NCBI GenBank assembly: GCA_015680685.1
Contig: MNCI01023303.1
Location: forward strand, 193,769 to 251,589
Direction of reading: 5' to 3'
Length of the DNA stretch: 57,821 nt
Origin: Gnetum montanum
Lineage: Eukaryota > Streptophyta > Gnetopsida > Gnetales > Gnetaceae
Shown: piece by piece, positions 1 to 10,302 of the stretch
Numbering within the stretch: the first letter of the stretch is position 1
Layout: each line of letters opens with the position of its first letter
The notes under the pieces: generated by a model
Database searches by the model: none
What the model was told of the DNA's origin: nothing
The model's input: the letters and a program-made list of their open reading frames with translations, nothing else
Program-made: the position numbers and the translations under genes

Positions 1-57
1 CCTTCCCAATATTTTGTAAGAAACTCAAGGACAAGTTTTCATTCAGTCATGGGGATA
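1..57 (+). mobile_element. 3' end of an Athila-like element, internal part
   Basis: This short stretch matches, in the opposite orientation, the sequence just outside the LTR at 51038-51834 (51835-51900). The shared core reads like CTCAAGGACAAG, followed by TTCATTCAGTCATGG. In both places it ends in a purine-rich run (ATGGGGATA here), which would be the polypurine tract primer site just before an LTR beginning TGATG. I therefore read it as the last internal bases of a plus-oriented element that lies mostly outside the window. Confidence 0.55.
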
Positions 58-69
58 TGATGAGCCACG

Positions 70-114
70 ATATCGCGTATGCGATATTGCATCCTACCTC
101 ATGTTCTATAAATA
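70..114 (+). promoter_or_regulatory. LTR promoter: palindrome plus TATA box
   Basis: A near-perfect palindrome built on GATATCGC (70-87) sits about 20 bp upstream of CTATAAATA (106-114). The LTR at 51038-51834 has the same arrangement on the minus strand: ATATCACGTACGTGATAT at 51788-51805 and TATA at 51761-51770. The U3 region is therefore very short for a 770-bp LTR. Promoter activity is inferred from the TATA box and the conserved position only. Confidence 0.55.
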
Positions 115-666
115 AGAGGTAGCACCCTTTGTTCCAGAGTTAGATTTAGACCCTAAGCCAAATTCTTGTAGTTTTGTTATTCCAGAGTTAGAATTATTTT
201 TGTGTGCTTGCAGTAGGAGTCATAGAGTGAACGGATCTTTATTCGAGAAATTTGTACCTAAGCATAATTTTGTGTATGACAATAAAGATGAACTTTATGA
301 TAAACCTTGTAGCATACAGATTAAGCTAATTAGTAATCAATGATTTTTTAATGCTTTCCTAGTTAATTAATATCTTTCTCAACCTTCAACCCCCTTAGTT
401 AAATACACTTAATATGACTATTTCAAGCATGCATGTAGCGCTTGGTAACCCGGTAACGATTAGCATTTGGTAATCCCAGTAGCGTTGCACTGGTTCATGA
501 TGTGTACGACAAGTGAGAATAGATACTGGTGTTAGGAATATTTAGAAACTATGTAATGAATAGTTAATGTAAGTTAGTCACTTAGTTCTCTCTCCCTTTC
601 CTTTATTAGCAGAAGACATAAAAAGATAAAAAACTATAAAAATCATATACCTCAAGCTTACTTAAT

Positions 667-671
667 CATAC
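667..671 (+). repeat. Target-site duplication CATAC of the Tat element
   Basis: CATAC at 667-671 immediately precedes the left LTR. The identical CATAC at 18743-18747 immediately follows the right LTR. Five bases is the expected duplication length for Ty3/gypsy integration. Removing the element rejoins the interrupted Athila-like LTR to give CTTAATCATAC-AACCGTG, which matches the corresponding stretch of the other LTR copies. Confidence 0.9.
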
Positions 672-1811
672 TGTACCGCTCGAAATCGTCGGTCTCCGGC
701 TGGAAGAAAACAGAAACCGAGGGACCACGGGACATGCACAAAAGACCCTACCTTAACTTGAGGGTGAGCTGGAATGGACGAAGGTAGAGTACCTTGGATG
801 GTCCGCATGCAGATCAGGCAAGGATTTCCCCGAACGTACACCGAGGTGCTATACGCTGGGTTATACGTGAATGGCGGGACAGGCGTAAAACAGAGCGTAA
901 ACAACGTAACTGATGCGAAAAGAGTGTAAACGTAAAAGAGCGTAAATAGAATACATGCAATGATTAATGCAAACTGTAACAGATTTTAGGAAGAAAATGT
1001 AACAATGGTATTTAAAAATGAGAGTTACAATGCACCGATCTAACGCAATTGTGGCTTTGACACAAGGCGAACAAAAAGTCCCGATGGATGCAGGGATGAC
1101 TGTGGGCTGGTTCAAACTGTAGGCACAGCGTAGAGGCTGTATGCTTAGCGTACAGGGTTGATGTCCAGCGTAGAAGGTTTCCTGCTCTCGTTTTTAGCAT
1201 CTGTTTTCTCTAGTTTGCTCAAAACTGCCAACACCAATCTAATGAAAAATTGGGATTTTTATATAGGTTTGGTCGTTAGACTCGGGTTGGGTGACACGTG
1301 GCACATTGACCGGGTGCGCAAGAACAAAATTTACAAGTGTACATGTTACATTTGCTGGGCGTATACATTGTACCAGGCGGGCGTATACGCTGGTGGATGC
1401 TGGGCGTATACGCTGGGCATACAGGATGTTCATGCTCAGCGTATAACCTCCAGGATGCCTGATGTCTACATCTGATGATTGCTCTGCCCTTGTGAATTAA
1501 TGCCTTGTATCAAATCTTACTCTGAAATGCTCTTTCTTGCCGGGCGTACGCCTTAGTCATACATGCTAGGCGTACCTATGAGGCGTATATGGTGTAGATG
1601 TTGGGGGTATACGCTGTGGATGCTGACTTGGGCGTATATGTTGAGAGTGTGTACTTAGTGAAAACTAAGTATTTTGAGCTCCGAAGTTGCCATTACTGAT
1701 AGTAGATGTTGCCGTGGTCGTCGGTGGGTCCCAGGGGACTACTCCTTGTTAAGTTTGATTCTGCTTGAGGTTGTTAGAGAAGTACTAAGCTCGAAATTTT
1801 GTGGTGTTTCA
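672..1811 (-). repeat. 3' LTR of the Tat element
   Basis: The LTR starts TGTACCGCTC at 672 and ends GTGTTTCA at 1811. In element orientation it therefore begins TGAAACACC, the same start as the solo LTR at 19321. A minus-strand TATA (complement of TTTTTATATAGG, 1256-1267) marks the probable promoter. The stretch 1360-1650 is packed with the motif GCGTATACGC and its variants. The short reading frames in this LTR occur in no other context and are not genes. Confidence 0.9.
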
Positions 1812-2879
1812 TTGGCCCCTGTTTGTTGATGCTTAGAGGAATTGACCTGAGAAGCGTCAACAAAGAAGTGAAAAACACCACAAGCAACTCGATGAAGACT
1901 TTGTCCTTTGCCACATGACTAGACATCATCGCACCATGTTCTGTAGTACATAGGATTGGGAAAGTGAAATCTGTAGCTGGTAGGAAGATGGAGATTGTGG
2001 AGATTGGTAATTGACCAAGGGATTGTGCTTGGTAAAGGGGATGCCCTGGTGTGTAGCATGTTGATCCTTGTCAATAGCCATTTTTTAGCAGACTCGGAAT
2101 CAAGCCATGCGATGTGCGTCCTTTGGCGGAACAAGACTCTTGGTTAGTATCCAAGGGGATTTGTTGGAGAGACCAAAGCCATGTGATAATGTGTTGCATT
2201 TTTTGGAGGAGCAGGGCCTTTGTTTAGTGTTCAAGGGGTAGCTTGTTGGCGGAGAGCCAAAGCCATGTAACAGGATGTCACTCGATTGTTTTTGTAATGA
2301 GTATTTATTTTCAAGATAGTTGATGTCTCGTCTTGTGTTCTATGTGGGGAGAGTCATGAGTATGCTTCTTTTTTTTAGAAGTAAAGCTTTATTTTGATCT
2401 TGTACTTGTGCTCAAGTGCTATGTTATGTGTTGCAACTGCTTAAAGGTGTTATAGTGCGCAACAGCATGTTCAAATTTTTAAGTGTACTGGATGTATCAG
2501 AGGTGTGACTGATTAGGGTATGTCGATGAATAGATAGGAAATGTACCGGGAAATGGGGATGTACTAGTGAATGGTTTGATTAAGTCTTGCCACGTGTGTT
2601 GTGAACAACATCTAACCTTGCTACTTATGACGAAGTGCATTCTTGTGTGAAAACCTCTGAGTGTTATCCTGCAAACACAACACCGAGAGGACATGAAAAC
2701 CAAAAATGAGTAGGTGAGCTTAGACTTAAACAACAATTGATGAAATAAAGGCACCGGATGGGATGTCTATCACAGCATATCGCTGGCCGCAATGTTGTTA
2801 GGATCGGTCGATGGCGAGCAATGCAGTGCCTCTGATGAAGTTTGAACGCAACCATTGAGGAAGCAGAGATGAACTTGCC
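1812..2879 (-). other. 3' untranslated region of the Tat element
   Basis: This is the non-coding stretch between the 3' LTR and the repeat array that follows integrase. In element orientation the bases just before the LTR read AACAGGGGCCAA, a weak polypurine-tract candidate. I see no domain, RNA gene or long open frame on either strand. Phrases such as GAGAGCCAAAGCCATGT recur imperfectly around 2160 and 2250, suggesting a diverged local duplication. Confidence 0.5.
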
Positions 2880-3243
2880 AGTTTATAGTCTTAGCGGACT
2901 ATCATGGGTTAGTTTTATGTCATAACCCATTGGACATTGGCTATTTAGCATCATGGCAGACGGTTCATTGCCAGTTTCTAGTCTTGGTGGACTGTGAAGA
3001 AGAAAACTAGTTTATAGTCTTAGCGGACTCTGGTGAATACAACTATGGTAGTTTACTATCGTACCGGATAGGTGCTAGTTTATTGTCATTGCAGACACTG
3101 TGTGGTATCAGTTTACCGTCATGATGCCAGGACGAAGTGTGGTATCAGTTTACCGTCATGATGCCAGGATGAAGTGTGGTATCAGTTTACCGTCATGATG
3201 CCAGGACGATCTGTGGTATCAGTTTTAAGTCATGATGCTAGGA
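2880..3243. repeat. Tandem repeats downstream of integrase (37-bp units at 3100-3243)
   Basis: From 3100 to 3243 about 3.9 copies of a 37-bp unit run head to tail (GTGTGGTATCAGTTTACCGT, then CATGATGCCAGGACGAA). Copies 1 to 3 differ by only one or two bases. Before it, 2880-3100 holds looser variants of the same phrase (AGTTTATAGTCTTAGCGGACT). Related arrays occur at 6861-6995 and 12307-12685, always at the edge of a coding block. Confidence 0.8.
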
Positions 3244-3264
3244 CTCGCACGTATCTACCTATGT

Positions 3265-4386
3265 TTAGACATGGAATGGCTTTAGGAACGAATGATTGGT
3301 TGGATTTGCAAGCTCATTTCCTTCCATATCAGCTAACTTGAATGCTCCATTGTCATATGCTTTGGTGACCAAGTAGGGCCCTTCCCAATTGGCTGAGAAT
3401 TTGTCTGGGTGTTCCCGAATGACCTTAAGTACAAGGTCATCTTCTTTGATAGGGCGCTTATGAATGTCATGTTGATGGCGTTGCCGTTCCTGCTTTTGAT
3501 ACCATTCAATCTGATCAAGTGCACGTGTGTGTTCCTCCTCCACCGAATCTAAGTCAATGATGCGCAGGTCATTGTTTTGTCCTTCATCGAGGAGTCTAGA
3601 AAGTGTGATCCTTAAAGATGGTACCTGTAATTGCAGAGGTAAAACAACTTCTGAACCATAAACAAGACTATATGGCATTTTACCTATTGAAGTCCGATGT
3701 GTCGTACGATATGCCCACAATGTGTATACCAACCGTTCGTGCCATCTTCTCTTGCTTTGGGTAAGCATCTTTTTAAGTATTGTGATGATGATTTTGTTTG
3801 TTGCCTCTGCTTGCCCATTACTCTGAGGGTAGCAAAGGGATGAAAATGACTTTTTGATCCCCAGACTTTCGCTGAAATTTTTGGTTTCGACACTGCTAAA
3901 TTGTGGCCCCTTGTTAGTGATGATAGTCATGGGAATGCCAAAACGGGTTACAATATTTTCAAGAATGAAGTTGCATACGTGTTTAGACATGGTTTTTTGA
4001 TGGGGAATAGCCTCTACCCACTTCGTGAAATATTCTGTTACAGTTATGATGAAACTATGCCCTGTAGAAGATGAGGGTGTTATTGGTCTGATAAGGTCCA
4101 ACCCCCACTTTTGAAAGGGCCATATGATTTGTGATGTATGCAACTCATTTGGTTGGACATGGATTAGATTACCGTGTCTTTGACAGGTACTGCATGTTTT
4201 AACCTTGGAGAGACAATCATACTCCATGTGTGGCCAATAATAGCCTAGGCATCTTATCTTTGTTGCCATTGCTTTTGGCGCTATGTGTCCTCCGCATAGT
4301 CCGTCGTGTACTTGCTCAACGATGGTTTGGACGTCAGTACTACCAACGCATGTTAGGAGTATGCCTTTGTAGGATCGACGACACAA
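3265..4386 (-). pseudogene. Integrase, C-terminal part of Tat Pol
   Basis: The 373-residue open stretch begins with the zinc-binding HHCC region (GHIAPKAMATKIRCLGYYWP, then CSTCQRHGN). The catalytic core follows: GLDLIRPI holds the first Asp, and GQAEATNK holds the Glu. The second catalytic position reads IITNKGPQF, so the expected Asp of the DDE triad is an Asn. The end carries the plant Ty3 signature MPYSLVYGSEVVLPLQ and a C-terminal domain with NWEGPYLV. The enzyme would insert the element's cDNA into the chromosome. The substitution, plus the stop separating it from RNase H, argues that this copy is dead. It shares the reading frame of 4411-5574 and ends just before the repeat array at 2880-3243. 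Confidence 0.9.
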
Positions 4387-4410
4387 TGTGTCTCCTACCA
4401 GTGTATATTG

Positions 4411-5574
4411 TCAAGAAGACTTTCGTACTGTGTCTTTTTGTGCATTTGTTAGGTGTCGTGGGGTTTCGCCGCATAGAAGGTACTCCTTTATGTCATCATA
4501 CCATTCTATCGCGTGTGTTGTACTAACGGATGCTATTGGCAATGTATCAAGGGTATCGGTTATTGGTTTGGCACAACTGGTTATGGAGCTTGACAACGTA
4601 TGGAACATGTTAGGCGATATGTTTAATGCTAAGGTGGCCAGTGCGTCTGCGATGGTATTATCATTTCTAGAGACATGTTGCACTTCAATGTTTTCGAATC
4701 ACTTCATTAAGTGTTTTGCCAAGTCAAAGTATGGTTGTAAATGTTGTGCTTTGCATGTATAAATATCTGTGACTTGGTTTAAGACCAGTTGTGAGTCTCC
4801 TTTGACCACAAGCCGTGTAATGTCTAAAGTTAGTGCTATCATGAGACCTCTCAGGAGACCTTCGTACTCTACTATGTTGTTGGTACAGTGAAAGTTGAAA
4901 CGACAAGCAAAGGGTCTGATCTCCCCGGAGGGATAGGTGATGACAGCGGTAGCACTTCCCCCTCGAGAGGTGGATGCTTCGTTAAAGTTTAGAATGGTGT
5001 CGTAGTCATTCGATACTATGTCTATTGCGCTTATATTCTCATCTGGAAATTCTGGCTCTATTGTCGCTCGATCGTGCGTTGGTGACATAGTCATTTGATT
5101 TGCAATGGCTTGACCCTTGAATGATGATTGCGCTATGTAGTGCAGGTCAAACTCAGCTATCATGGCTTTCCAACAGGCTAGCCTGCTTGACTCGTAAATA
5201 TTTCCAGTGATGGCTCTGAGCACATTGTCCTTGCAAATTATGTTAACTTGGTTCTGGAAGAGGTAATGTTGCCATTTCTTTAAAGAAAAGACCAAAGCTA
5301 AACATGACTTCTCCACCTCGTTATACTTTTTCTCGTGGGCAACTAATGCATGGCTTAAGTAATAGACAGGGACTTCGGTTCCATCATTTTGTTTCTGGCA
5401 AAGCATAGATGCGATTGATGAATCCGAAGTGGTGAGGTAGATGTAGAATGGTTTATCATTTTGAGGTGGATAAACCGTGGGCAGTCGGGCAAGTGCCGTT
5501 TTAATATTATCGAATGCTTCTTGGCACTGGGGAGTCCATTCAAAATGGACATTCTTGTGTAATAAGTGATTCAT
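4411..5574 (-). pseudogene. RNase H and archaeal-type RNase H of Tat Pol
   Basis: Two RNase H domains follow each other on the minus strand. The first, about 5150-5574, is the ordinary Ty3 RNase H (PVYYLSHALVAHEKKYNEVE, ALVFSLKKWQHYLF); its first acidic position is degenerate (FYIYLTTSDSS). The second, about 4590-5000, is the extra archaeal-type domain typical of Tat elements: CTNNIVEYEGLLRGL, GDSQLVLNQV and DNTIADALATLA carry Glu, Asp and Asp, while the first catalytic Asp is replaced in NFNEAST. A stop at 4696-4698 splits the domain (HLMK, then FENIEV). The whole block is in the integrase frame. Its role would be removal of RNA template and primer during reverse transcription. Confidence 0.88.
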
Positions 5575-6443
5575 AGGTTTTAATTTATCTGTTATTTTTT
5601 CTATGAACCTTCTGATGAACTATAATCTACCTTGTAGACCTCAAAGTTCGGTAAGGTTGCCAGGTGGTTTCAGGTTTGTATGGCCTTAACTTTATCGGGG
5701 TCTACTCGTATCCCTACTTCTGAGGCTATGAACCCAAGCATTTTTCCTGTTTTGATGCTGAAGACGCATTTCTTTAGGTTAAGTCTTAGCTCATACTTTA
5801 AATAACGTTTTAGTACTAAGTCAAGATCTTATACATGTTGTTCTGGTATCTTCGATTTAACCACAATGTCGTCCACATAGTCGTTGAGCGAGTGTAGCAT
5901 GTAATAGCTAAAGATGAATGTGATCGCCCTTTGATATGTGGCCCCAACGTTTTTGAGGTTGAAGGGCATCATTGTATAACAAAAGGTTCCCCATGATGTC
6001 ATGAAGGTAGTCCGGAGCTGATGCTCCAGGTTAATGCATTTCTGGTTGTATCCTAAGAAGCCATCCATAAAAGATAACAGGGCATGCCCAGCGGTCGAAT
6101 CGACAAGTTGATCGATGCTGGGTAGGGAAAAATCATCTTTTATGGTTGTGATGTTGAGATCTTGGAAGTCAATGCACAAGCGAATGCTTCCGTTCTTCTT
6201 CGGGACAATGACCATGTTGGATACCCAATCGGCGTAATCGACGGCCTGAATGAAACCAGCCTAATAAAGTTTGGTGATCTCATTACGAACTGCCAATGCT
6301 ACCTCTGGTTTAATCTTTCGTGCCTTTTGCTTCACTGGCCTCAATTTTGGATCAAGGATAATATTATGTTGGACGATTCGAGGGCCCAATCCAGGCATGT
6401 CTGTGTATGACCAAGCGAATGCCTTTATGTTGTCCCTAAGCAC
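5575..6443 (-). pseudogene. Reverse transcriptase of Tat Pol
   Basis: Fingers and palm are readable at 5829-6443: PGLGPRIVQHNI, KKNGSIRLCIDFQDLN, PFNLKNVGATYQRA and the catalytic box DYVDDIVVKSK. The family motifs are near-canonical, and the YVDD Asp pair is intact. A stop at about 6260 splits the N-terminus. Downstream, 5575-5828 (thumb and connection) is unreadable in one frame, and the pol frame changes there, so one indel plus stops lie in this stretch. It catalyses cDNA synthesis. In element orientation it follows the linker at 6471-6860. Confidence 0.9.
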
Positions 6444-6470
6444 TTCCTGTATGTCTTTGGCCAGTTGAGG

Positions 6471-6860
6471 TTACAGTAATGTACTTAGTTTTAATATTTT
6501 AATTTCTCCATCGGGCATGGTGATGGGGGTTTCGTTCAATGGTTCTTCGGTGATGTTTTCAGCTTCTATGTCAAGGGGCTTTGTCATACCTTTATAGTTA
6601 TTTAGTGTTTGCTGTGTTGAGGCTATGATTGTGGCATTCTTTGATAAACTTAAGTAGATGAGATTTATGTCGATGTCCCTTGAAATTTTTCCATATGGTC
6701 CATCAATGATTAACGGTGCGAGTAAATGTTGGCAGTTCATCAAGCTTGCTCCTGCCAATAAACAAAGAGCAGAATGAGCTAATGGGTATTGTTCCATGTT
6801 CTCAGGCAACTTAAATTGTGTGCACGTGCATAATAGTGGTTTATCGTCACACCAAGACAC
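6471..6860 (-). pseudogene. Protease-RT linker, distal half, of Tat Pol
   Basis: This 129-residue frame continues the RT frame upstream and has no catalytic motif. It ends with an acidic segment (EAENITEEPLNETPITMPDG) of the kind that precedes RT in Tat elements. In an uninterrupted polyprotein it would join 12697-13110. Here the two halves lie 5.8 kb apart, separated by the plus-strand gene and its flanking repeats. Confidence 0.6.
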
Positions 6861-6995
6861 ATGGAAGTTTAATGCCTTACCAGGCCGTAGGGGGTTTGTA
6901 AGTGGCAGTTTAAGGCCTTACCAGGCCAACATGGTAGTTTAAGGCCATACTGGGCCATCATGGCAGTTTAGGGCCATACTGGGCCGTCGGTTTAT
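6861..6995. repeat. Short tandem repeats, left border of the antisense gene block
   Basis: About four units of the form AGTTTAAGGCCATACTGGGCC, with spacers such as ATCATGGC, run from about 6868 to 6990. The array at 12307-12391 on the far side of the plus-strand gene has nearly the same unit (AGTTTAAGGCCATTTCGGGCC). The pair brackets the 7.0-12.3 kb block. The units are direct, not inverted, with respect to each other. Confidence 0.75.
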
Positions 6996-7089
6996 CATAA
7001 AATTTGCATAGGAGAGTCTGTGCCAAAATGTTCGATGTGGACTTCTGAACCTTGTTTATAAGGGACCCGAGATATAGTAATATTCATTT

Positions 7090-7216
7090 TGTTTTAAAAA
7101 TATATATATATTTTATTATATATATATGTATATTTTCTTGGCTAAATTTTGGAAAAAGGCAAAAAGAGGGAAACCGAAAGGCGGCAGCGGCGGCAGCGGT
7201 GGAGCACTATAAATAG
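7090..7216 (+). promoter_or_regulatory. Promoter region of the plus-strand gene, TATA at 7207
   Basis: CTATAAATAG at 7207-7216 is a strong TATA box on the plus strand, opposite to gag-pol. Upstream are a GCGGCA repeat (7182-7200) and an AT tract (7095-7135). The coding start with ATG at 7492 lies 276 bp downstream. That it drives the multi-exon gene is inferred from position and strand. Confidence 0.6.
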
Positions 7217-7254
7217 GGCAGGGGCATCATTTGTTACCACGTGGAATTTGCAGC

Positions 7255-8340
7255 GAGCATAGACATCGAGCGTAAATCCTGAGCGTAAGCATAGATGATG
7301 AAACCTGAGCGTAAGCGTAAACGACCCAAACCCCAGTGCAAACTTCTAACTACAACGTAGAAGCTCAGTGTGAGCGTAGAGGTTTAAGTGTCAACGTAGA
7401 GACTCAGACCTCGGCGTAGAGGCTCAACGTGGGCGTAAGAGGTTTCAACCCTCAGCATAAAACTGCCAATCCCAGCTAAGAGGACGCCGAGATGGGTAAA
7501 GGCAAGGAAGTGGAAGGCCAGGGGAGGAAGGGGTCTGAACTGAGTTTTGCGAAGGAAAGCGAGGTTATGCTGCAGTGTCTGCCCAGGCCGAGGGTTCCAT
7601 CATGGCCTATATCATCACACAGGTAGTCTCTGATCCTACCTTTATCAGTTATTTTCATCTGTACTAGTTTCTTAGTGTAGATAGTCAGCGTAGAGGGTTT
7701 CGGCGTATACGCCCGACATAGAGAGTTAGCGTAGAGGGTTTCGGCATATACGCTGAGCATAAGCTCACAGCGTAGTGGGTCTCTATACGTTGATTGTAGA
7801 CTGTACATAGCCTAAGTTGTCCATAGCATAATCTGTTTTGTCAATGCACAACGCAAATGATTTTACTAGCACGAAGTGTAGATGATTTTAGAAGGCGTAG
7901 ACGATTTTCACAACGTGTACGCTGATTGTTTTCACAGCGTATACACTGAGCCTAAATAGTTAATTCTTTTCAAGTGGGGTATAGTGTAGAGCTGTTTTCA
8001 TAGCGTATGGTGTGAACTATTTTCAGCGTAAAATTATTTGCACAGTGTTCAACGTAAATTGTTTGCACGGCGTATACGCTGGCGGTCTGCATGGCGTATA
8101 TGCTGACTATTTTTATGGCGTATATGCCGAGAATTTCTACAGCGTATATGCTATGCGTGAAAAATTTGTTCTTTTTCAGGTGGTGTATAGCGTAGAACTG
8201 TTTCACAGCGTAAACAATTTTGACAGTGTATACGTCGAGGATAAGTAGTTTTGACAGCGTATACGGCTAGCGTATATGCCGAGCGTGAACAGTTTTGACA
8301 GCGTATATGCCCAGCGTATATGCCAAGCGTAAACAGTTAT
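7255..8340. repeat. GCGTA-motif cluster across leader and first intron
   Basis: Dozens of copies of GCGTA, GCGTAAAC and the palindromic form GCGTATACGC are irregularly spaced from 7255 to 8340, mixed with TTTTCACAGCGTA phrases. Spacing is not periodic, so this is a dispersed motif cluster rather than a simple satellite. The same motif fills 1360-1650 and 18240-18560 (LTRs) and 16930-17545 (between gag and the primer site), tying this block to the same element family. Confidence 0.75.
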
Positions 8341-8406
8341 TAATTTTTCTAAGTGTTGGCCTACAATGTGAAATTTTATTTTTCGTGGCATTTTGGTTGA
8401 TTGTAG

Positions 8407-9175
8407 GGATACTGAACCTTTTCTCCTGGTAGTCGAGCTAGTGGGGGTACTGACATGGTTTGGCCGTGATTGAGGCTGATGAACCTACCCCGGACTTGAC
8501 TGTTGACAATAATGGGTTCTGGTTCAGAGAAGGGGCATGTGAATTCCTAGCCTTCATGCTAGATAGGTTCAAAGTGGTTATCTGGTCGCACCTAAGTGAA
8601 CTGGTGGCATGGAGCATGCTTGAGGCAATGTTGTCGGGAGCTGCGGAGGGTGTCACAGTCTTCATGAAAGACATCGATGAGGGGATGCTTGTAGTTGAGG
8701 ATGGTTCTTCCAGCGGGCCCAGGTCTACACGCCTGCTAGTGTGTGTGTGGGCTCAATTGCCACGACGGCAGGACTATCTGAACAACACCCTATTTTTAGC
8801 CATGCGTGCACACATGCTGTTTCAGAATCCTCCTGGCACAGTGTATCGAGTGGATAGGTAAGACCGTTTAAGCTTGTTGTTTCTTTTCGTCATTTGACAT
8901 TTGCTTCTGTTTTGACATCAGTTCATTTGTAGGCCTAAAGTTAACCCAGAAGGGACATGTGTTGAGGATGATGGGCTCGCTCTAGCTCGTACCGCTCTAG
9001 AAAATTTTATGGCAGGTCCTACCCTTCGTAGAGCTGTGTTAGCTTAGATCAAGGGAAATATTGTCCATTATCATAAACGATTTTCTAGGGCGTTCGCGCA
9101 ATGCATAGCTCGTGGATGGGCCAGCATTTCCTCATGGCTCTGACTTGGGTAGCACGTCTAAGTCCACTACTGAAG
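8407..9175 (+). pseudogene. FCP1-like HAD domain of the antisense gene (catalytic residues lost)
   Basis: Exons 2 and 3 resemble the plant FCP1/NLI-interacting-factor type of HAD phosphatase. The order of landmarks fits: a hydrophobic strand with the motif I position (FLLVVELVGVL), then FREGACEFLAFMLDRFKVVI followed by WS (motif II), then YLNNTLFLAMRAHMLFQNPP (motif IV region), then PEGTCVEDDGLALARTALENF. In active members motif I is DxDx(T/V) and motif IV has an Asp pair. Here they read ELVG and AMRA, so nucleophile and metal ligands are missing. I infer a pseudo-enzyme or a decayed capture of a host domain. The resemblance is by eye and needs a profile search. Confidence 0.55.
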
Positions 9176-9265
9176 GTAAGTGACAGTATTTTCTAAATGT
9201 GTTAATGTGTTTGTTCGACTGTCGGGGGGTTATACTGATGTGATGGTTTTGAATTGTGTCTACAG

Positions 9266-10302
9266 TTGATGTCCCTCCTAGCGGAGACGTTGTCGCAACT
9301 GGGTGAACTGAGACTACCCTCTCTATGAAGTTCAAGGAGATTAGTAAGGCTCAAAAATGGTTACACACTCATGCCCCGCCATCCATTGTTTGTTGTTTAG
9401 ATGATGCTGGCCTTATGGAGCTCTTTACGACCCTGAGCCCTAATGTGTCAATAGCAGAAATGATCAGGATCGTGGATTCCTTCGATGAGTCTGTCTCTTA
9501 CTACAGCACCCGGATTAAGGGTGTTAAGATAGTTTTCCATCTATCGCCTGAATTCTTTTTGAACCTATTTGGTGTACCGGCAAATGGTATAAATGTAGTT
9601 TTAAATAGGGCTCATAAACAGCTCCATACGGTTCGGGAATTAAAGGATTGGTTGGGCATTGCCAAGGGTGCCAAGGGATTCCCTATGCAGGGGAAGTCAA
9701 AGATTGAGGAGGTGAATAAATTATATCCTCTGTTTAGGGCACGGGTATTCCCTAAATCCCTTTTCCAAGTGCGGAGTCTTGGGGTTGAGGCTGTGCGTAT
9801 TATGTGAACCATCCTAGAAACCGGCATGCGTTATAATTGGGCCCAATTTTTGTTGTCGGGCCTGCACAAAGAGATAGTGCGACTACGCAGGTGCAGTCTC
9901 ACTTTACTTTCGCATTCTTTGCCGGTTATCTTCGCCGCTTAGCCGAGTTCCTAGTAGTTCGTGCGGACAACAAGTATGTTCTACGGGATCGAGGCTAATT
10001 ATCCCACCCGTGGATCAACCACTTGTTTGAAACAGCTAAGTCCCAGGATGCACCTCAGGGAATTGATGAATCTGTATCCATTACGACAGGGGGATCATCT
10101 GGTACCTCAATCCACACACGTGACAGTGTGGGGTTGGAACCAAGCGATGTGCCCTATACTACGAAAAGAGCAGAACGGGTCAACAAAGAAACCATTGGCA
10201 AGGCCAAGTCGAAGCCGACAAAGCGTGAACGTTCAACCGAGGAGGCCTCAAATGTGGACGAGCCCTGGGTTAAGTGTATACGGTTCAAGATGCCTGCCCA
10301 AG
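9266..10302 (+). pseudogene. Middle domain of the antisense gene, possible plant transposon/PMD-like fold
   Basis: The exon begins VDVPPSGDVV and, after one TGA, has a 160-residue open stretch (9325-9804, starting MKFKEISKAQKWLHT). The run of hydrophobic positions YSTRIKGVKIVFHLSPEFFL followed by NLFGVP recalls the N-terminal part of the plant-specific retroelement ORFs classed as putative plant transposon protein (PF20167) or plant mobile domain. A second conserved-looking piece, ETGMRYNWAQFLLSGL then FAFFAGYLRRLAEF, follows after a frameshift near 9860. The rest (10020-10302) is Ser/Thr- and Lys-rich and probably disordered. Assignment to that family is tentative. ORF3 at 52013-54789 has a similar layout. 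Confidence 0.45.

Larger units (their letters stand above)
58..671 (+). repeat. Athila-like LTR, left part (split by Tat element)
   Basis: The LTR begins TGATGAG at 58 and continues after the 18 kb insertion at 18748-18905, where it ends CTCATCA. Together the two parts make about 772 bp. TGATGA and TCATCA are inverted termini. Other copies in the window share the core (ATAAACCTTG, then CTTGGTAACC, then GTGTACG, then CTTAACCATAC): 31302-32080, 41150-41830, 21599-22165 (minus), 38190-38503 (partial) and 51038-51834 (minus). A TATA box lies at 106-114 (CTATAAATA), with the near-palindrome ATATCGCGTATGCGATAT at 70-87 just upstream. Confidence 0.8.

Noticed and set aside
662-1475. Short open frames on both strands
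   Set aside because: They lie inside the LTR, recur in the other LTR (17604-18357) with frame-breaking changes, and match no domain.
3100-3243. Possible CRISPR-like array
   Set aside because: Units are contiguous 37-bp tandem copies without unique spacers, in eukaryotic retrotransposon DNA.
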